Shown here in pieces: positions 8,412 through 16,137 of a stretch of DNA of 32,605 nt. The notes under the pieces are model-generated. The model worked only from the letters and a program-made list of their open reading frames with translations. It had not been told where the DNA came from and did no database searches. The DNA is from Actinomycetes bacterium. GTDB lineage: Bacteria; Actinomycetota; Acidimicrobiia; Acidimicrobiales; SZUA-35. Positions within the stretch are counted from its first letter, which is position 1, and every line of letters starts with the position of its first letter. Made by a program: the position numbers and the translations under genes. The stretch spans positions 1 to 32,605 of the forward strand of contig JAJRQY010000025.1 in assembly GCA_024280015.1 (NCBI GenBank), given 5' to 3'.

Positions 8412-8589
8412 GCCACTATTGGCAAGTTCCTGGCGTATTGACGACTGGAATCGACGTTCTCAGGGTTCATGGATGTATCGGGCCGCGAGCCAACCTTGGG
8501 ACCAAAGACGGTGCTTGGTAGGCCAGTCCAGTACTAAGGTCACCGTGGCCACCGCTGAGGTTGGCTTGAGCTTGCCGAAGGGGACAACA
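8412..8589. other. Intergenic region before the ferritin gene
   Basis: These 178 bp lie between the conservon and the ferritin gene. TTGACG at 8438-8443 resembles a -35 box, but no -10 box sits at the right distance. No convincing Fur, DtxR or IdeR box is visible. AAGGGG at 8578-8583 is the ferritin ribosome binding site. Confidence 0.35.
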
Positions 8590-9093
8590 GTGATTAGTGA
8601 GTCGATGGAAGGTGCTCTGTCTGAGCAACTGAATCATGAGTTCTACTCGGCCTATTTGTATCTGGCAATGTCGGCCTATTGCAGCCACAACAATTTCAAT
8701 GGAGCGGCCCAATGGCATCAACTCCAGTTTGAAGAAGAGCACCAGCACGCCACCAAGATCTACGACTACCTGATGGACCAGGGAGTCCACGTGCAGCTGC
8801 TTCCAATCCCGGCGCCACCAAGTGAGTTCGGATCGATTCTCGAGGTGTTCGAGGCATCGCTTGCCCATGAGCAAGACATGACGGGGCGGCTCAACGAATT
8901 GAGTGACCAGGCGCTCAAGGAGAAAGATCACGCAACGTACAACCTGCTCCAATGGTTTGTGAATGAGCAGGTCGAAGAGGAAGCTTCGGTTGGCGGCATC
9001 ATCGCCAAATTGAAGCTAGTCAAGGACGACGGCTATGGCCTGCTGATGATCGACAACGAGCTGGGCTCTCGTCCAGCTTCACCGGCAGCGTAA
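8590..9093 (+). CDS. ftn: Non-haem ferritin
   Basis: This 167-residue bacterial ferritin stores iron after oxidising Fe(II) at a dinuclear ferroxidase centre. Starting at GTG 8590, which has AAGGGG six bases upstream, the numbering coincides with E. coli FtnA: E17, Y24, E50, H53, E94, Q127 and E130 are all present. The four-helix bundle is complete, and the C-terminus is a short Pro/Ala tail. The longer frame back to 8389 has no family similarity. It is probably monocistronic. A hairpin follows its stop codon. Its position next to the conservon may be incidental. Confidence 0.95.
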   Translation: MISESMEGALSEQLNHEFYSAYLYLAMSAYCSHNNFNGAAQWHQLQFEEEHQHATKIYDYLMDQGVHVQLLPIPAPPSEFGSILEVFEASLAHEQDMTGRLNELSDQALKEKDHATYNLLQWFVNEQVEEEASVGGIIAKLKLVKDDGYGLLMIDNELGSRPASPAA

Positions 9094-9103
9094 CTTTTCG
9101 CCC

Positions 9104-9125
9104 GGTTCGCTATCTGAAGCGAGCC
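9104..9125. terminator. Hairpin between the ferritin and a convergent membrane-protein gene
   Basis: GGTTCGC (9104-9110) pairs with GCGAGCC (9119-9125) over 7 bp with one G-T pair and an 8-base loop. It lies between convergent genes, where a two-way terminator would be expected. No T-run follows on either strand, so it is at best a non-canonical terminator. Confidence 0.35.
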
Positions 9126-9133
9126 CCCTCGCC

Positions 9134-9550
9134 TCAAGCGAGTACAAATCCGGCAGTCATGGCAAGAGTTGCTAGGCCACTGGCACTAGCGATTCGCATG
9201 AACCGGGGAGTGTTGTACTTGAACAATCGAGGCCAAGTCGGTGGTGACTGGATATTCGACATTGCGGCAACTCCAGCGAATGAAGTAAGCACAATGAGCC
9301 AAGTGACCGACCAAGGAAATGAGTTGCCGGGTCTTGTTGCCAGGTGGCTACCCCACAGCCATGCGGCTGCCGCGAACAATGCGTAAGCCGCGGCATCGAC
9401 CACCCTGGTCACGCGGGCGGCATACATGCCAGCTCGACCGGTCTGTCGAGTCGCAAACCATAAGAGTTCGATGAGGATCTCCAAGACCACTTCAAGGATG
9501 ATCTCGATCAAGAACTCCACAACAAGTTCAATCAACGCGAAGCTGGGCAC
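9134..9550 (-). CDS. Small integral membrane protein of unknown function
   Basis: This is a 138-residue protein starting at GTG 9550. The N-terminus is strikingly repetitive in Leu, Ile, Val and Glu (residues 7-30, with evenly spaced Glu residues), forming an amphipathic or membrane-associated helix. About three TM segments follow near 50-68, 80-97 and 118-137. No catalytic motif or family was recognised. Start choice is uncertain because there is no good Shine-Dalgarno. The gene is convergent with the ferritin and divergent from the acetyltransferase, with a palindrome in the shared upstream region. Coding status is supported by the membrane-protein pattern but not by homology I can name. 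Confidence 0.55.
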   Translation of the reverse strand: MPSFALIELVVEFLIEIILEVVLEILIELLWFATRQTGRAGMYAARVTRVVDAAAYALFAAAAWLWGSHLATRPGNSFPWSVTWLIVLTSFAGVAAMSNIQSPPTWPRLFKYNTPRFMRIASASGLATLAMTAGFVLA

Positions 9551-9585
9551 GAGGAAAGACTAGGTGGCCCGTGCGGTACTCGGTC

Positions 9586-9607
9586 CCGGGTCAATATTGA
9601 GGCCCGG
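9586..9607. promoter_or_regulatory. Palindromic site in a divergent promoter region
   Basis: TCAATATTGA (9591-9600) is a perfect 10-bp palindrome. It is flanked by CCGGG (9586-9590) and CCCGG (9603-9607), which are themselves complementary. It lies between the divergent membrane-protein and GNAT genes. It could be an operator or an RNA hairpin. No regulator can be assigned. Confidence 0.35.
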
Positions 9608-9657
9608 AAGAGTGGCGCCTCGGCGCGGTACCTTCAGAGGCTTGGTTGGAGCAGAAG

Positions 9658-10155
9658 ATGATTGAAGCGAAGACCATAGTAGACCATCGGTTGATTCTGG
9701 TTCCCCTGTCGGTGATGGATGCTCCGGAGATGGTGCATCTCCTGGCCGATGAGTCTCTCTATGTCTTTACTGGTGGAGGACCACCCGATCTGGAGGCCCT
9801 CCAACGACGCTATGAGAGGCAGGTTGCTGGCCCAAACTCTGGTGAGGAAACATGGTTGAACTGGATCGTGCGCCTGGTGGACTCTGACACCGCCGCCGGG
9901 TACGTGCAGGCCACGATTTCTGGTGACACCGCTGAGATGGAATGGCTTATTGGAGTTGAGCACCAGGGTGAGGGCTACGCCAGCCAGGCCGCCGAGGCAA
10001 TGGACCGCTGGCTGGTCTCTTATGGAGTGAGCGAGTTCAGGGCCCACATCCATCCCGAGCATCGAGCTTCGCACCGGGTGGCTGAAGCGATCGGGCTTGA
10101 AGACTCCGGCCTTGCCGACGACGATGGTGAGATGGTCTGGTCTCGATCACTATGA
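9658..10155 (+). CDS. GNAT family N-acetyltransferase (RimJ/RimL type)
   Basis: This 165-residue acetyl-CoA-dependent N-acetyltransferase resembles the Acetyltransf_3 (RimJ/RimL/antibiotic acetyltransferase) group. It has the early strand segment H-R-L-I-L-V-P-L, the central beta-bulge region and the acetyl-CoA pyrophosphate loop G-V-E-H-Q-G-E-G-Y-A, which fits Q/R-x-x-G-x-G/A. A later H-P-E-H-R-A-S-H-R-V-A-E-A-I-G-L matches the usual 'N-x-x-S-xx-v-xe-klGf' region. ATG 9658 is chosen over TTG 9646 because GGAG sits six bases upstream. The nucleoside hydrolase gene follows after 34 bp, so they may form an operon. The acceptor substrate is unknown. Confidence 0.85.
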   Translation: MIEAKTIVDHRLILVPLSVMDAPEMVHLLADESLYVFTGGGPPDLEALQRRYERQVAGPNSGEETWLNWIVRLVDSDTAAGYVQATISGDTAEMEWLIGVEHQGEGYASQAAEAMDRWLVSYGVSEFRAHIHPEHRASHRVAEAIGLEDSGLADDDGEMVWSRSL

Positions 10156-10189
10156 ACGATGTGACATGCAGGATGACCTGGGAGAGTGC

Positions 10190-11320
10190 ATGAAGTTTTT
10201 CGAACTGGACGAAGCGACCAGGCTGTCTCGGTTGGAACCTCCATCGGGCAAGGTCTCCGTCATCATCGACACCGATACGGCCAATGAGATCGATGATCAG
10301 TTCACCCTTGCCTGGGCCTTGCTTCGAAGTGATGTGATCGACATCAAAGCCGTCATTGCCGAGCCGTTCTCCTTCGAGCATCATCGCCAACCACTGCTGC
10401 ATGCCGATGCCGTTCGCAAGGCCGAGCTGACATGCGATGACACCCAACCAGCTCGATCGACCGACGGGTCAGGCTGCTCAGGAAACCTTGACCAGCAGCC
10501 GTTCCTGGAGAACTACCTCGAATGGATCAAGCGGCTGGACCAACAAGGAACCGCAGTCGAGGATCTGCACTTCACCACGCCAGCTGAAGGGGTCGACCTG
10601 AGTGTGGCAGAAATCAAGAGAGTCTTTGACGCCGCCGAGGTTGACCATTCGGGACTGGTATTCCGGGGCGCCGACCGGTACATGAGTGGGCCGGAATCAG
10701 CCATCCAGTCGTCCGGTGTTGATCGAATCATTGAGATTGCCCACCAAGCCGATGAGGTTCTCTATGTCGTCGCCATCGGATGTCTGACCAATGTGGCCTC
10801 AGCCCTGCTACTGGCCCCCGACCTTGTTGGCAAGATCGTGGTGATCTGGACTGCCGGGTACCCCTCGACCGATGAGCGCTCAAACCAGGCTGCACTCAAT
10901 CTGGTGCAGGACGTGCACGCCACTCGAGTCGTCTTTGACAGCGGGGTTCCCTTGGTCTATATGCCGGGCTACCTCATTGGTCAACAGCTGTCGCTATCAC
11001 AACCGGAGATGCATGCCTGGGTCAAGGGTTCAGGGCCCCTCGGTGACCTCCTGGTCGATCTCTATGACAACAATCCGCTTCACCCATTAATGGGGATTGG
11101 CGATCACTATGGTCGGACCTGGGTGATCTGGGATCTGATCTGCCTGGCCTGGCTGCTTGACCCTGAACTGGTTCTGACCACCATCCGGCCGACACCAGAA
11201 CTCGGAGACGACTTGCGTTGGAACGCGAGCGAGTCAGGCACCCGACATGTCATGCGAGAGGCCATTGACGTCGACCGGGATGGCATCTTTCGAGACCTTT
11301 TCACTCGTCTGGGTCAGTGA
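10190..11320 (+). CDS. Inosine/uridine-preferring nucleoside hydrolase family protein
   Basis: This 376-residue protein of the nucleoside N-ribohydrolase fold is expected to cleave N-glycosidic bonds of nucleosides or analogues. The calcium-binding motif appears as I-I-D-T-D-T-A-N-E-I-D-D-Q-F-T-L-A, the longer variant of D-T-D-P-G-x-D-D. A G-C-L-T-N-V-A-S-A-L block and the N-L-V-Q-D-V-H-A-T-R-V-V-F region are also present. The late H-D-P-L-A motif is W-D-L-I-C-L-A here: the metal-binding Asp is kept but the catalytic-group His is Trp. Substrate preference therefore cannot be assumed. ATG 10190 is preceded by GGGAG. The gene converges on the dimethylformamidase-like gene with a 21-bp gap. Confidence 0.85.
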   Translation: MKFFELDEATRLSRLEPPSGKVSVIIDTDTANEIDDQFTLAWALLRSDVIDIKAVIAEPFSFEHHRQPLLHADAVRKAELTCDDTQPARSTDGSGCSGNLDQQPFLENYLEWIKRLDQQGTAVEDLHFTTPAEGVDLSVAEIKRVFDAAEVDHSGLVFRGADRYMSGPESAIQSSGVDRIIEIAHQADEVLYVVAIGCLTNVASALLLAPDLVGKIVVIWTAGYPSTDERSNQAALNLVQDVHATRVVFDSGVPLVYMPGYLIGQQLSLSQPEMHAWVKGSGPLGDLLVDLYDNNPLHPLMGIGDHYGRTWVIWDLICLAWLLDPELVLTTIRPTPELGDDLRWNASESGTRHVMREAIDVDRDGIFRDLFTRLGQ

Positions 11321-11341
11321 TGCACCGGTGGACTGCGTCCA

Positions 11342-12931
11342 CTATGTGAAGCGATCCAGGACATTCTTGGTGACTTGGGCGACCGCTGGGTCGTTGGCCA
11401 AGCCGAAGGCCCAATCGGTGGTTCCAATGGTGACAACCTGGCCCTTCGTCTTGCCGTAGGGCCAACAGGTAAGCATCACCGCGTTGCCGTGCCTGGCCTT
11501 GGATCGAGACTCCGCAGAAAGATCACCGTAGATACGGCTGGCGATGAACTCCAGGTCGCCCTGATCATTGAGGGCAGATATTGATGCCGGGTATTCGCCA
11601 ACAGTAAGGTTCGAACTAGGCACGAAAGCGACGATTTCCATGTCCTCAGGGCTTCCATCGCCGCCCGCTCGGATTGGCAGCTGGAACTGATCAAATTGGA
11701 TTCGACAACCAACGGTCTCATAGCCAACGGCGCCATCATGAGCACCCAGAAGGTCGCCATATCTGAGACCGGTGCCGGCAAACAGCCAATGGTCGTCGCG
11801 ATAGACCGTAAATGCACCTGAGCCCCGAGCTACAGATTTTCCGAAACGGTGGTACAAGCCATACGCGGAACCGGCCCCCAGGATGGACGTCTCCGGATGA
11901 CCAACAATTGGATCAGCCCACATGCCGGACATGAGCTCTGGGCGGTCAGACTTGAGTACTGGATCGTTGGTGTGAGCCTTGTACTTGTAGCAGGTCATGC
12001 TGGCCAATGGATCTGCCTGCTCAGGACTTGACGTGGAATCGTCCGGGGACGGTTCCAGTCGTACCTGCCAGAACATGGTGTTTCCCGAGAATGTGGCCCA
12101 GTTTCCGCCGTTGGCAACATGCTCTTCGATGGCCTTGCGTTGGGATGCTGACCAGTACTCGTCATGGCCAACGCTGAGGACAAGCGAACGGCGGTCGAGT
12201 AAGCCAGGCAACTCCTCCAGGTCTGATGAAATAGCGAAGTCGAATTGGTACCCGTTTGATTCGGCCCAGCTCACAAACCGTCGCTCGTAGTTGAACCAGC
12301 CAGCAGACCCAATGGCGGGCGGGTATCCGTTGGTTAGGCGATACTCCTGAAATCGATCTCCGTCCACATCGGCTTCTTCTCCCCACCGGGTTGGTCGGGC
12401 CTTGCGGTCATCACGGTCGACCTCGGGTCGATGCAGCATTCCTCGTCCGAATGGTCGTCGGAAGGAGACAGTGTGGCCTCCGGTGTACAGGCTGCAGCCT
12501 CCCCAGTTGTTGTAGGCATTCCAGGTGTTGGTTGCCAGCACAAGCAGGGGACGGTTCAAGTCGGGTGCGGACCGGACAACGAATCCGCAGTGGGCAATAT
12601 CGTGTCCTGGCGGAGCATCGTGTGCCTTGAGCGTCACCAAATAGAATCCGCTTCGCCAGTTTTCTTCGACGGGGAAGCTGACCGCCGCTGGCCAGCTACA
12701 ACCATTCGCGTCTGCCCCATTAGGTACTGGATGGAACCTGCTCGCAATCGTGCTGGCTTGCCAAACCGATTCGATGTCGTTGCCTTGGCGTTCGACCTGG
12801 ACATCGAAGAGGCCGTGGTGGGAGGAGACATGAAGGCTGACCGTGTCACCTACGGCGTAGCTCAGCCGTCCACAATATGCCTCGATGTCATCGTAGAATG
12901 CGAGGGGTTCTGGAGGTAGATGCTGCGTCAT
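11342..12931 (-). CDS. N,N-dimethylformamidase large-subunit-like protein
   Basis: This 529-residue protein resembles the C-terminal domain of the N,N-dimethylformamidase beta (large) subunit. That iron-dependent amidohydrolase cleaves dimethylformamide to dimethylamine and formate. Recognisable blocks are N-T-W-N-A-Y-N-N-W-G-G near 145-155, W-F-N-Y-E-R-R-F, the signature S-V-G-H-D-E-Y-W-S and a distal F-A-G-T-G-L. The separate small subunit of characterised enzymes is not visible nearby, so the true substrate may differ. No signal peptide is seen. ATG 12931 has AGGA about 10 bases upstream. It follows the O-methyltransferase gene by 11 bp on the same strand, indicating cotranscription. Confidence 0.8.
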   Translation of the reverse strand: MTQHLPPEPLAFYDDIEAYCGRLSYAVGDTVSLHVSSHHGLFDVQVERQGNDIESVWQASTIASRFHPVPNGADANGCSWPAAVSFPVEENWRSGFYLVTLKAHDAPPGHDIAHCGFVVRSAPDLNRPLLVLATNTWNAYNNWGGCSLYTGGHTVSFRRPFGRGMLHRPEVDRDDRKARPTRWGEEADVDGDRFQEYRLTNGYPPAIGSAGWFNYERRFVSWAESNGYQFDFAISSDLEELPGLLDRRSLVLSVGHDEYWSASQRKAIEEHVANGGNWATFSGNTMFWQVRLEPSPDDSTSSPEQADPLASMTCYKYKAHTNDPVLKSDRPELMSGMWADPIVGHPETSILGAGSAYGLYHRFGKSVARGSGAFTVYRDDHWLFAGTGLRYGDLLGAHDGAVGYETVGCRIQFDQFQLPIRAGGDGSPEDMEIVAFVPSSNLTVGEYPASISALNDQGDLEFIASRIYGDLSAESRSKARHGNAVMLTCWPYGKTKGQVVTIGTTDWAFGLANDPAVAQVTKNVLDRFT

Positions 12932-12942
12932 GAATCTGAGTC

Positions 12943-13602
12943 CTACTCGTTCGTCAGGGAGATCATGGACAGTCCGTCGCCAATGGGAAGCATGGCGACT
13001 TGGACTCGTCTGTCTGCCATCACATGGTCGTTAAAGTCTCGCAATGCGACGGTGTCTTTGTCCTGGTCTTCCTCGGAAGCGACTCGGCCACTCCACAAGA
13101 CATTGTCAACCAGGATCACTCCTCGCGGGCTGAGCATGGGAACAAGTTGTTCGAAGTAGTCGACGTAGCCAGTCTTGTCTGCATCGACGAAGGCCAAGTC
13201 GACAACAGTGTCTGGGCTGAAGGCAGCCAATGTCACGGAGGCTGGGCCGATCCGGAGGTCGATCTTGTCGGCCACTCCTGCCTCTTCCCAGTACGGACGG
13301 CCGATTGCTGTCCATTCAGCGGACACATCACAGGCAATCAGCTTGGCGCCCCCGGCTAAGGCCTTGGCCAATACCAGGGTCGAATAGCCAGTGAACGTCC
13401 CGATCTCGATCACCAACTTCGGTTGCAGCAGGGTGGTTAGCATGGCCATGAATTGGGCCTGGGGGTGGCCGATCTGCATGATTCCCGCGGACAGCTCCTG
13501 AGTCTGAGAAATCAGGCGTTGCTCGATTGCAGTCGGTTGACTGGTGTGAGACGACAAGTAAGCATCGACTGTCTTGTTCATAAACTTGCTGGTTGGGGCC
13601 AT
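12943..13602 (-). CDS. SAM-dependent O-methyltransferase (family 3, CCoAOMT-like)
   Basis: This is a 219-residue class I methyltransferase of the caffeoyl-CoA/catechol O-methyltransferase family. SAM-binding motif I is V-I-E-I-G-T-F-T-G-Y-S-T-L. The metal-binding region is F-V-D-A-D-K-T-G-Y-V-D-Y-F, followed by L-V-D-N-V-L-W-S-G-R-V. These Asp and Asn positions bind the divalent metal in the family. Length is normal. Start is ATG 13602; TTG 13605 directly in front is an alternative, and neither has a strong ribosome binding site. It is the first gene of a likely two-gene operon with the dimethylformamidase-like gene. The acceptor phenol is unknown. Confidence 0.92.
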   Translation of the reverse strand: MAPTSKFMNKTVDAYLSSHTSQPTAIEQRLISQTQELSAGIMQIGHPQAQFMAMLTTLLQPKLVIEIGTFTGYSTLVLAKALAGGAKLIACDVSAEWTAIGRPYWEEAGVADKIDLRIGPASVTLAAFSPDTVVDLAFVDADKTGYVDYFEQLVPMLSPRGVILVDNVLWSGRVASEEDQDKDTVALRDFNDHVMADRRVQVAMLPIGDGLSMISLTNE

Positions 13603-13656
13603 CAACCGAGACTAGTCCTGAGGGCTCCCGCTGGCCCAGTCCCAACCTGTAAGGCT

Positions 13657-14124
13657 TCAGATGGCGATCAGGGCAACGGCGACTAGGGCAGTGCCGAGGC
13701 CCAGAGCTGACCGAACGGTGAGTCGTTGATTCCAAACGATGCGAGCGAGGATGACGGTTGCCGCTGGAAACATTGACGTGATCACCGAAACTGCCGAGAG
13801 CGACCCCAATCGTGCGCCGGTGACAAAGGCAGCGTTGGCGATCACTGTCAGAATACCCGCTCCCGCGATTGCGGCCAGTGCCGGACGCGACCGGTTCACC
13901 GGGAGAATTGACCTGCCCGACAGGGCCGCAACGGAAGCTAGTACCGCAAACGCCACACCCCGAGCGGGAACCAGGGGCCATATTCCTGAAGCATCTCCGG
14001 TCCGACTGAGGCTGATAAGCATCGAGCCGAAGCCAACACCGGCGAGCGAGCCGAGGATGACGCCGTCTCTGATTGATTGGCGATCTCCTGATGATTGCAG
14101 AATGATAGCGAGGGCAATATGCAC
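13657..14124 (-). pseudogene. C-terminal half of an EamA/DMT-family transporter
   Basis: The 155-residue frame contains five hydrophobic helices ending in a typical last helix of an EamA repeat. Complete EamA exporters have two such repeats and about 280-300 residues. The frame closes with TAG only two codons upstream of the possible GTG start at 14124, and no first repeat is readable in the other minus-strand frames upstream. I therefore call it a truncated remnant. A single-repeat, small-multidrug-like transporter is possible but less likely, because the first residues look like the linker between the two repeats. Confidence 0.55.
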
Positions 14125-14158
14125 GTTCTAGCAATGTCCCCAGCATGCTGCCGCAATA

Positions 14159-14512
14159 GTGAGGTCGGAGATGCGCCTTGGGTTCATGTACCGGATAGTA
14201 CTTACTTCAAGGGCCGCACCGCCCCGTAGTGCGATCTACTACGTGCCCCTCGATCAGTTAACGCTGCCTTGCGGTTTGCTCTTGAAGGATCGAGTCCAGC
14301 CTTTGATCGTCGCCGCTGATGCTCGTAGCGGCCGACCCGGTTCAGCAGGTGAAGCCATGTCGGGCGATGGCGCCGTGGCCTGGATGGTCGGATCCGATGA
14401 TGATGTTCCAGTCCTGGCTGAGTGGTTGGGTGGGGCATCGGACACGGTGGGCACTCCTCAGCTCGGCCCCCCAATACGGCAAGGACTGGCCCGACTTAAC
14501 AACATCTTCTAG
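14159..14512 (+). pseudogene. Fragment resembling a KAS III / HMG-CoA synthase-like protein
   Basis: The whole stretch 14125-14569 has no convincing intact gene. Inside this 117-codon frame, I-V-A-A-D-A-R-S-G-R-P-G-S-A-G-E-A and the following G-D-G-A-V-A-W-M-V-G resemble a central block of ketoacyl-ACP synthase III/HMG-CoA synthase-like proteins. A segment P-V-L-A-E-W-L-G-G-A-S-D-T follows, also family-like. The flanks do not match, and both ends of the family are missing. It looks like a short relic of a much longer gene, abutting another truncated gene. The identification rests on a short resemblance from memory and is tentative. Confidence 0.35.
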
Positions 14513-14569
14513 GGTGTCGCTCCAATTTGCAACCCCGAAAATGTCGACCCGGACGAAAGGCAGTCTTCC

Positions 14570-15592
14570 ATGCGCGTGGTGTTCTCTATCCTTGACGCGA
14601 TGCCGCCAGGGGTGGTGACCCCGACATCGACCCCCAACCTCTGGGCTCAAGTTGTCGAAGGAGGTCGGGCACCGCTCGGTGGCCTGTCGTTGCCGATCTC
14701 TGTCACCTATTCCAACCATGCTGCTTTCATGACCGGTGTCGGTCCGGAGCGGACTGGTTTGTGGGGCAATGCCGCCTGGGTCGATGGCGGTTTCATGCCA
14801 ACCTACGACGCCGGACCGCGAGCAACGACGCTGTTTGACCGATGCAAGGATGCGGACCGACGAGCTGTGGTGGCCGTTGGAGACCACAAGCTGGTGACCA
14901 CGATGGGGGCAAACGTAGCGGATCAGACCTGGCCACCCACAGCCGAGGTCCCCAAGGGGACGAAGCTGGATGCGTTTGGCTATGTGGCGGATTCGGCTGT
15001 GGTGGAGGCAGATGGTGGTATGGATCTGGATGCGGACCTTGTGGTTCTGCATCTGAATGAGCCGGACACCACCCTGCATGTTCACGGCCCGCAAAGCAGG
15101 GAGTTCACGGAGCAGATTGGACGTTCCGATACGGCATACGGTCACCTGGTTGAACTCTTGAAACCGAGATGGAACGACACGGTTCTGATCACCGTGAGTG
15201 ACCATCAGCAGGAGCAAATCACCCACCCAGAGTCGGTCAACCTTCGTGGTGCTTGTGACCAGCAGGGTTGGGGTGCCAGCGTCATGCACGACGGAACGGC
15301 CGCCCTGATCGTTGGCGACATCGAGCCAGAGGTCGTCCGAGCCGTTGAAGGGGTTGAAGGCGTGACCCGTGCCGATGAGCAAACCTTGATTGCCTGGACT
15401 GAGCCGGGACGGATGTTCAGCATTCGAGCCCCAAGGATCAAGGGTAACCACGGAAGCCCTCGAGGTCGACCCCAGGTGGCCATCATCTCGGGAGGGCATG
15501 AGGTTGTTCCGGCCCTAGCCCGCGCCATCGAGGTTGATCAGCCGACGACGCTTAGCTGGGCACCGCTTATTCAACGCCTCCTTGGGCTGTAG
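14570..15592 (+). CDS. Type I phosphodiesterase/nucleotide pyrophosphatase superfamily protein
   Basis: This 340-residue protein belongs to the alkaline phosphatase-like superfamily, close to nucleotide pyrophosphatase/phosphodiesterases. Visible elements are the first metal Asp in I-L-D-A-M, a T-P-N-L block, and the nucleophile region V-T-Y-S-N-H-A-A-F-M-T-G-V, where Thr is the likely nucleophile. Metal ligands follow in E-P-D-T-T-L-H-V-H-G-P, V-S-D-H-Q and G-N-H-G-S. It should hydrolyse a phosphodiester or phosphonate bond using two metal ions. No signal peptide is visible, so it is probably cytoplasmic. ATG 14570 has AAAGG about ten bases upstream. It is convergent with the SRPBCC gene. 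Confidence 0.85.
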   Translation: MRVVFSILDAMPPGVVTPTSTPNLWAQVVEGGRAPLGGLSLPISVTYSNHAAFMTGVGPERTGLWGNAAWVDGGFMPTYDAGPRATTLFDRCKDADRRAVVAVGDHKLVTTMGANVADQTWPPTAEVPKGTKLDAFGYVADSAVVEADGGMDLDADLVVLHLNEPDTTLHVHGPQSREFTEQIGRSDTAYGHLVELLKPRWNDTVLITVSDHQQEQITHPESVNLRGACDQQGWGASVMHDGTAALIVGDIEPEVVRAVEGVEGVTRADEQTLIAWTEPGRMFSIRAPRIKGNHGSPRGRPQVAIISGGHEVVPALARAIEVDQPTTLSWAPLIQRLLGL

Positions 15593-15615
15593 CAGGTCGG
15601 TCCGGTGGGGTTCGC

Positions 15616-15632
15616 CTAGCTGCTGGGGCTAG
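15616..15632. terminator. Small hairpin between convergent genes
   Basis: CTAGC (15616-15620) and GCTAG (15628-15632) form a 5-bp stem with a 7-base loop, followed by a mildly T-rich stretch on the plus strand. It lies between the phosphodiesterase stop and the SRPBCC stop. It is short, so the terminator role is only plausible. Confidence 0.3.
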
Positions 15633-15642
15633 TTGTAGGGTT

Positions 15643-16137
15643 CTAACTGGCTGAGGTGACGTAGGCAACCAGCTTGTCGAGGGCCATGTTCCAGCCAGCC
15701 TCGCCTGGGGATCCGGCGGGAACGCCGACATGAGTCATGGTCATCTTTGTCGTGTCTCCAAGGTCTTCGAGGGTGACGATCACCTCGGTTGTTTCTGGGT
15801 GGCCTTCGGGCATGCCCATGCTGGTCGGGGAAATCACGTTTCCGTCTGCATCGGACATGCTCTCGGTATAGGAGAGCTTGTCGGTGGGATCAAGGGTGCG
15901 GAACTCACCAACAAACCACATGGTCATTGGCCCACCGGGAGTTTCCATCTCCATGCAGACGTGACGTCTACCGCCAACCCTGACATCCATGTCGGCAACG
16001 GGGATCGTTGCGCCCTGTGGCCCATACCAGGCCTTGAAGTGTTCGGGGCTGGTCCACATCTCCCACACCAAAGCTTGTGGCGCATTGAGGGTCCGTTCAA
16101 GGACGACGGAGTCTGGAGAGTTGTTGCTGTCAGTCAT
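15643..16137 (-). CDS. SRPBCC (AHSA1-like) domain protein
   Basis: This is a 164-residue START/Bet v1-like (AHSA1) protein. The N-terminal strand R-T-L-N-A-P-Q-A-L-V-W-E-M-W-T-S-P-E-H-F and W-Y-G-P-Q-G are hallmarks, as is the final G-W-N-M-A-L-D-K-L helix. These proteins bind a hydrophobic ligand in a cavity; the ligand is unknown. ATG 16137 lies inside the end of the arsR gene (ATGACTGA, 8-bp overlap), so the two are translated together. The open frame upstream of 16137 simply runs antisense to arsR's own frame and was rejected as coding. ArsR plus AHSA1 is a common pair, likely self-regulated. Confidence 0.92.
   Translation of the reverse strand: MTDSNNSPDSVVLERTLNAPQALVWEMWTSPEHFKAWYGPQGATIPVADMDVRVGGRRHVCMEMETPGGPMTMWFVGEFRTLDPTDKLSYTESMSDADGNVISPTSMGMPEGHPETTEVIVTLEDLGDTTKMTMTHVGVPAGSPGEAGWNMALDKLVAYVTSAS

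Noticed and set aside
14225-14243. CGTAGT and ACTACG, half-sites like those of the copper operators.
   Set aside because: The half-sites are in the opposite (everted) orientation with a 7-bp spacer, and they lie in decayed sequence with no target gene.
14342-15499. A 385-codon minus-strand open frame.
   Set aside because: It is antisense to the phosphodiesterase gene, has no recognisable domain and an Arg/His-rich composition typical of a shadow frame.
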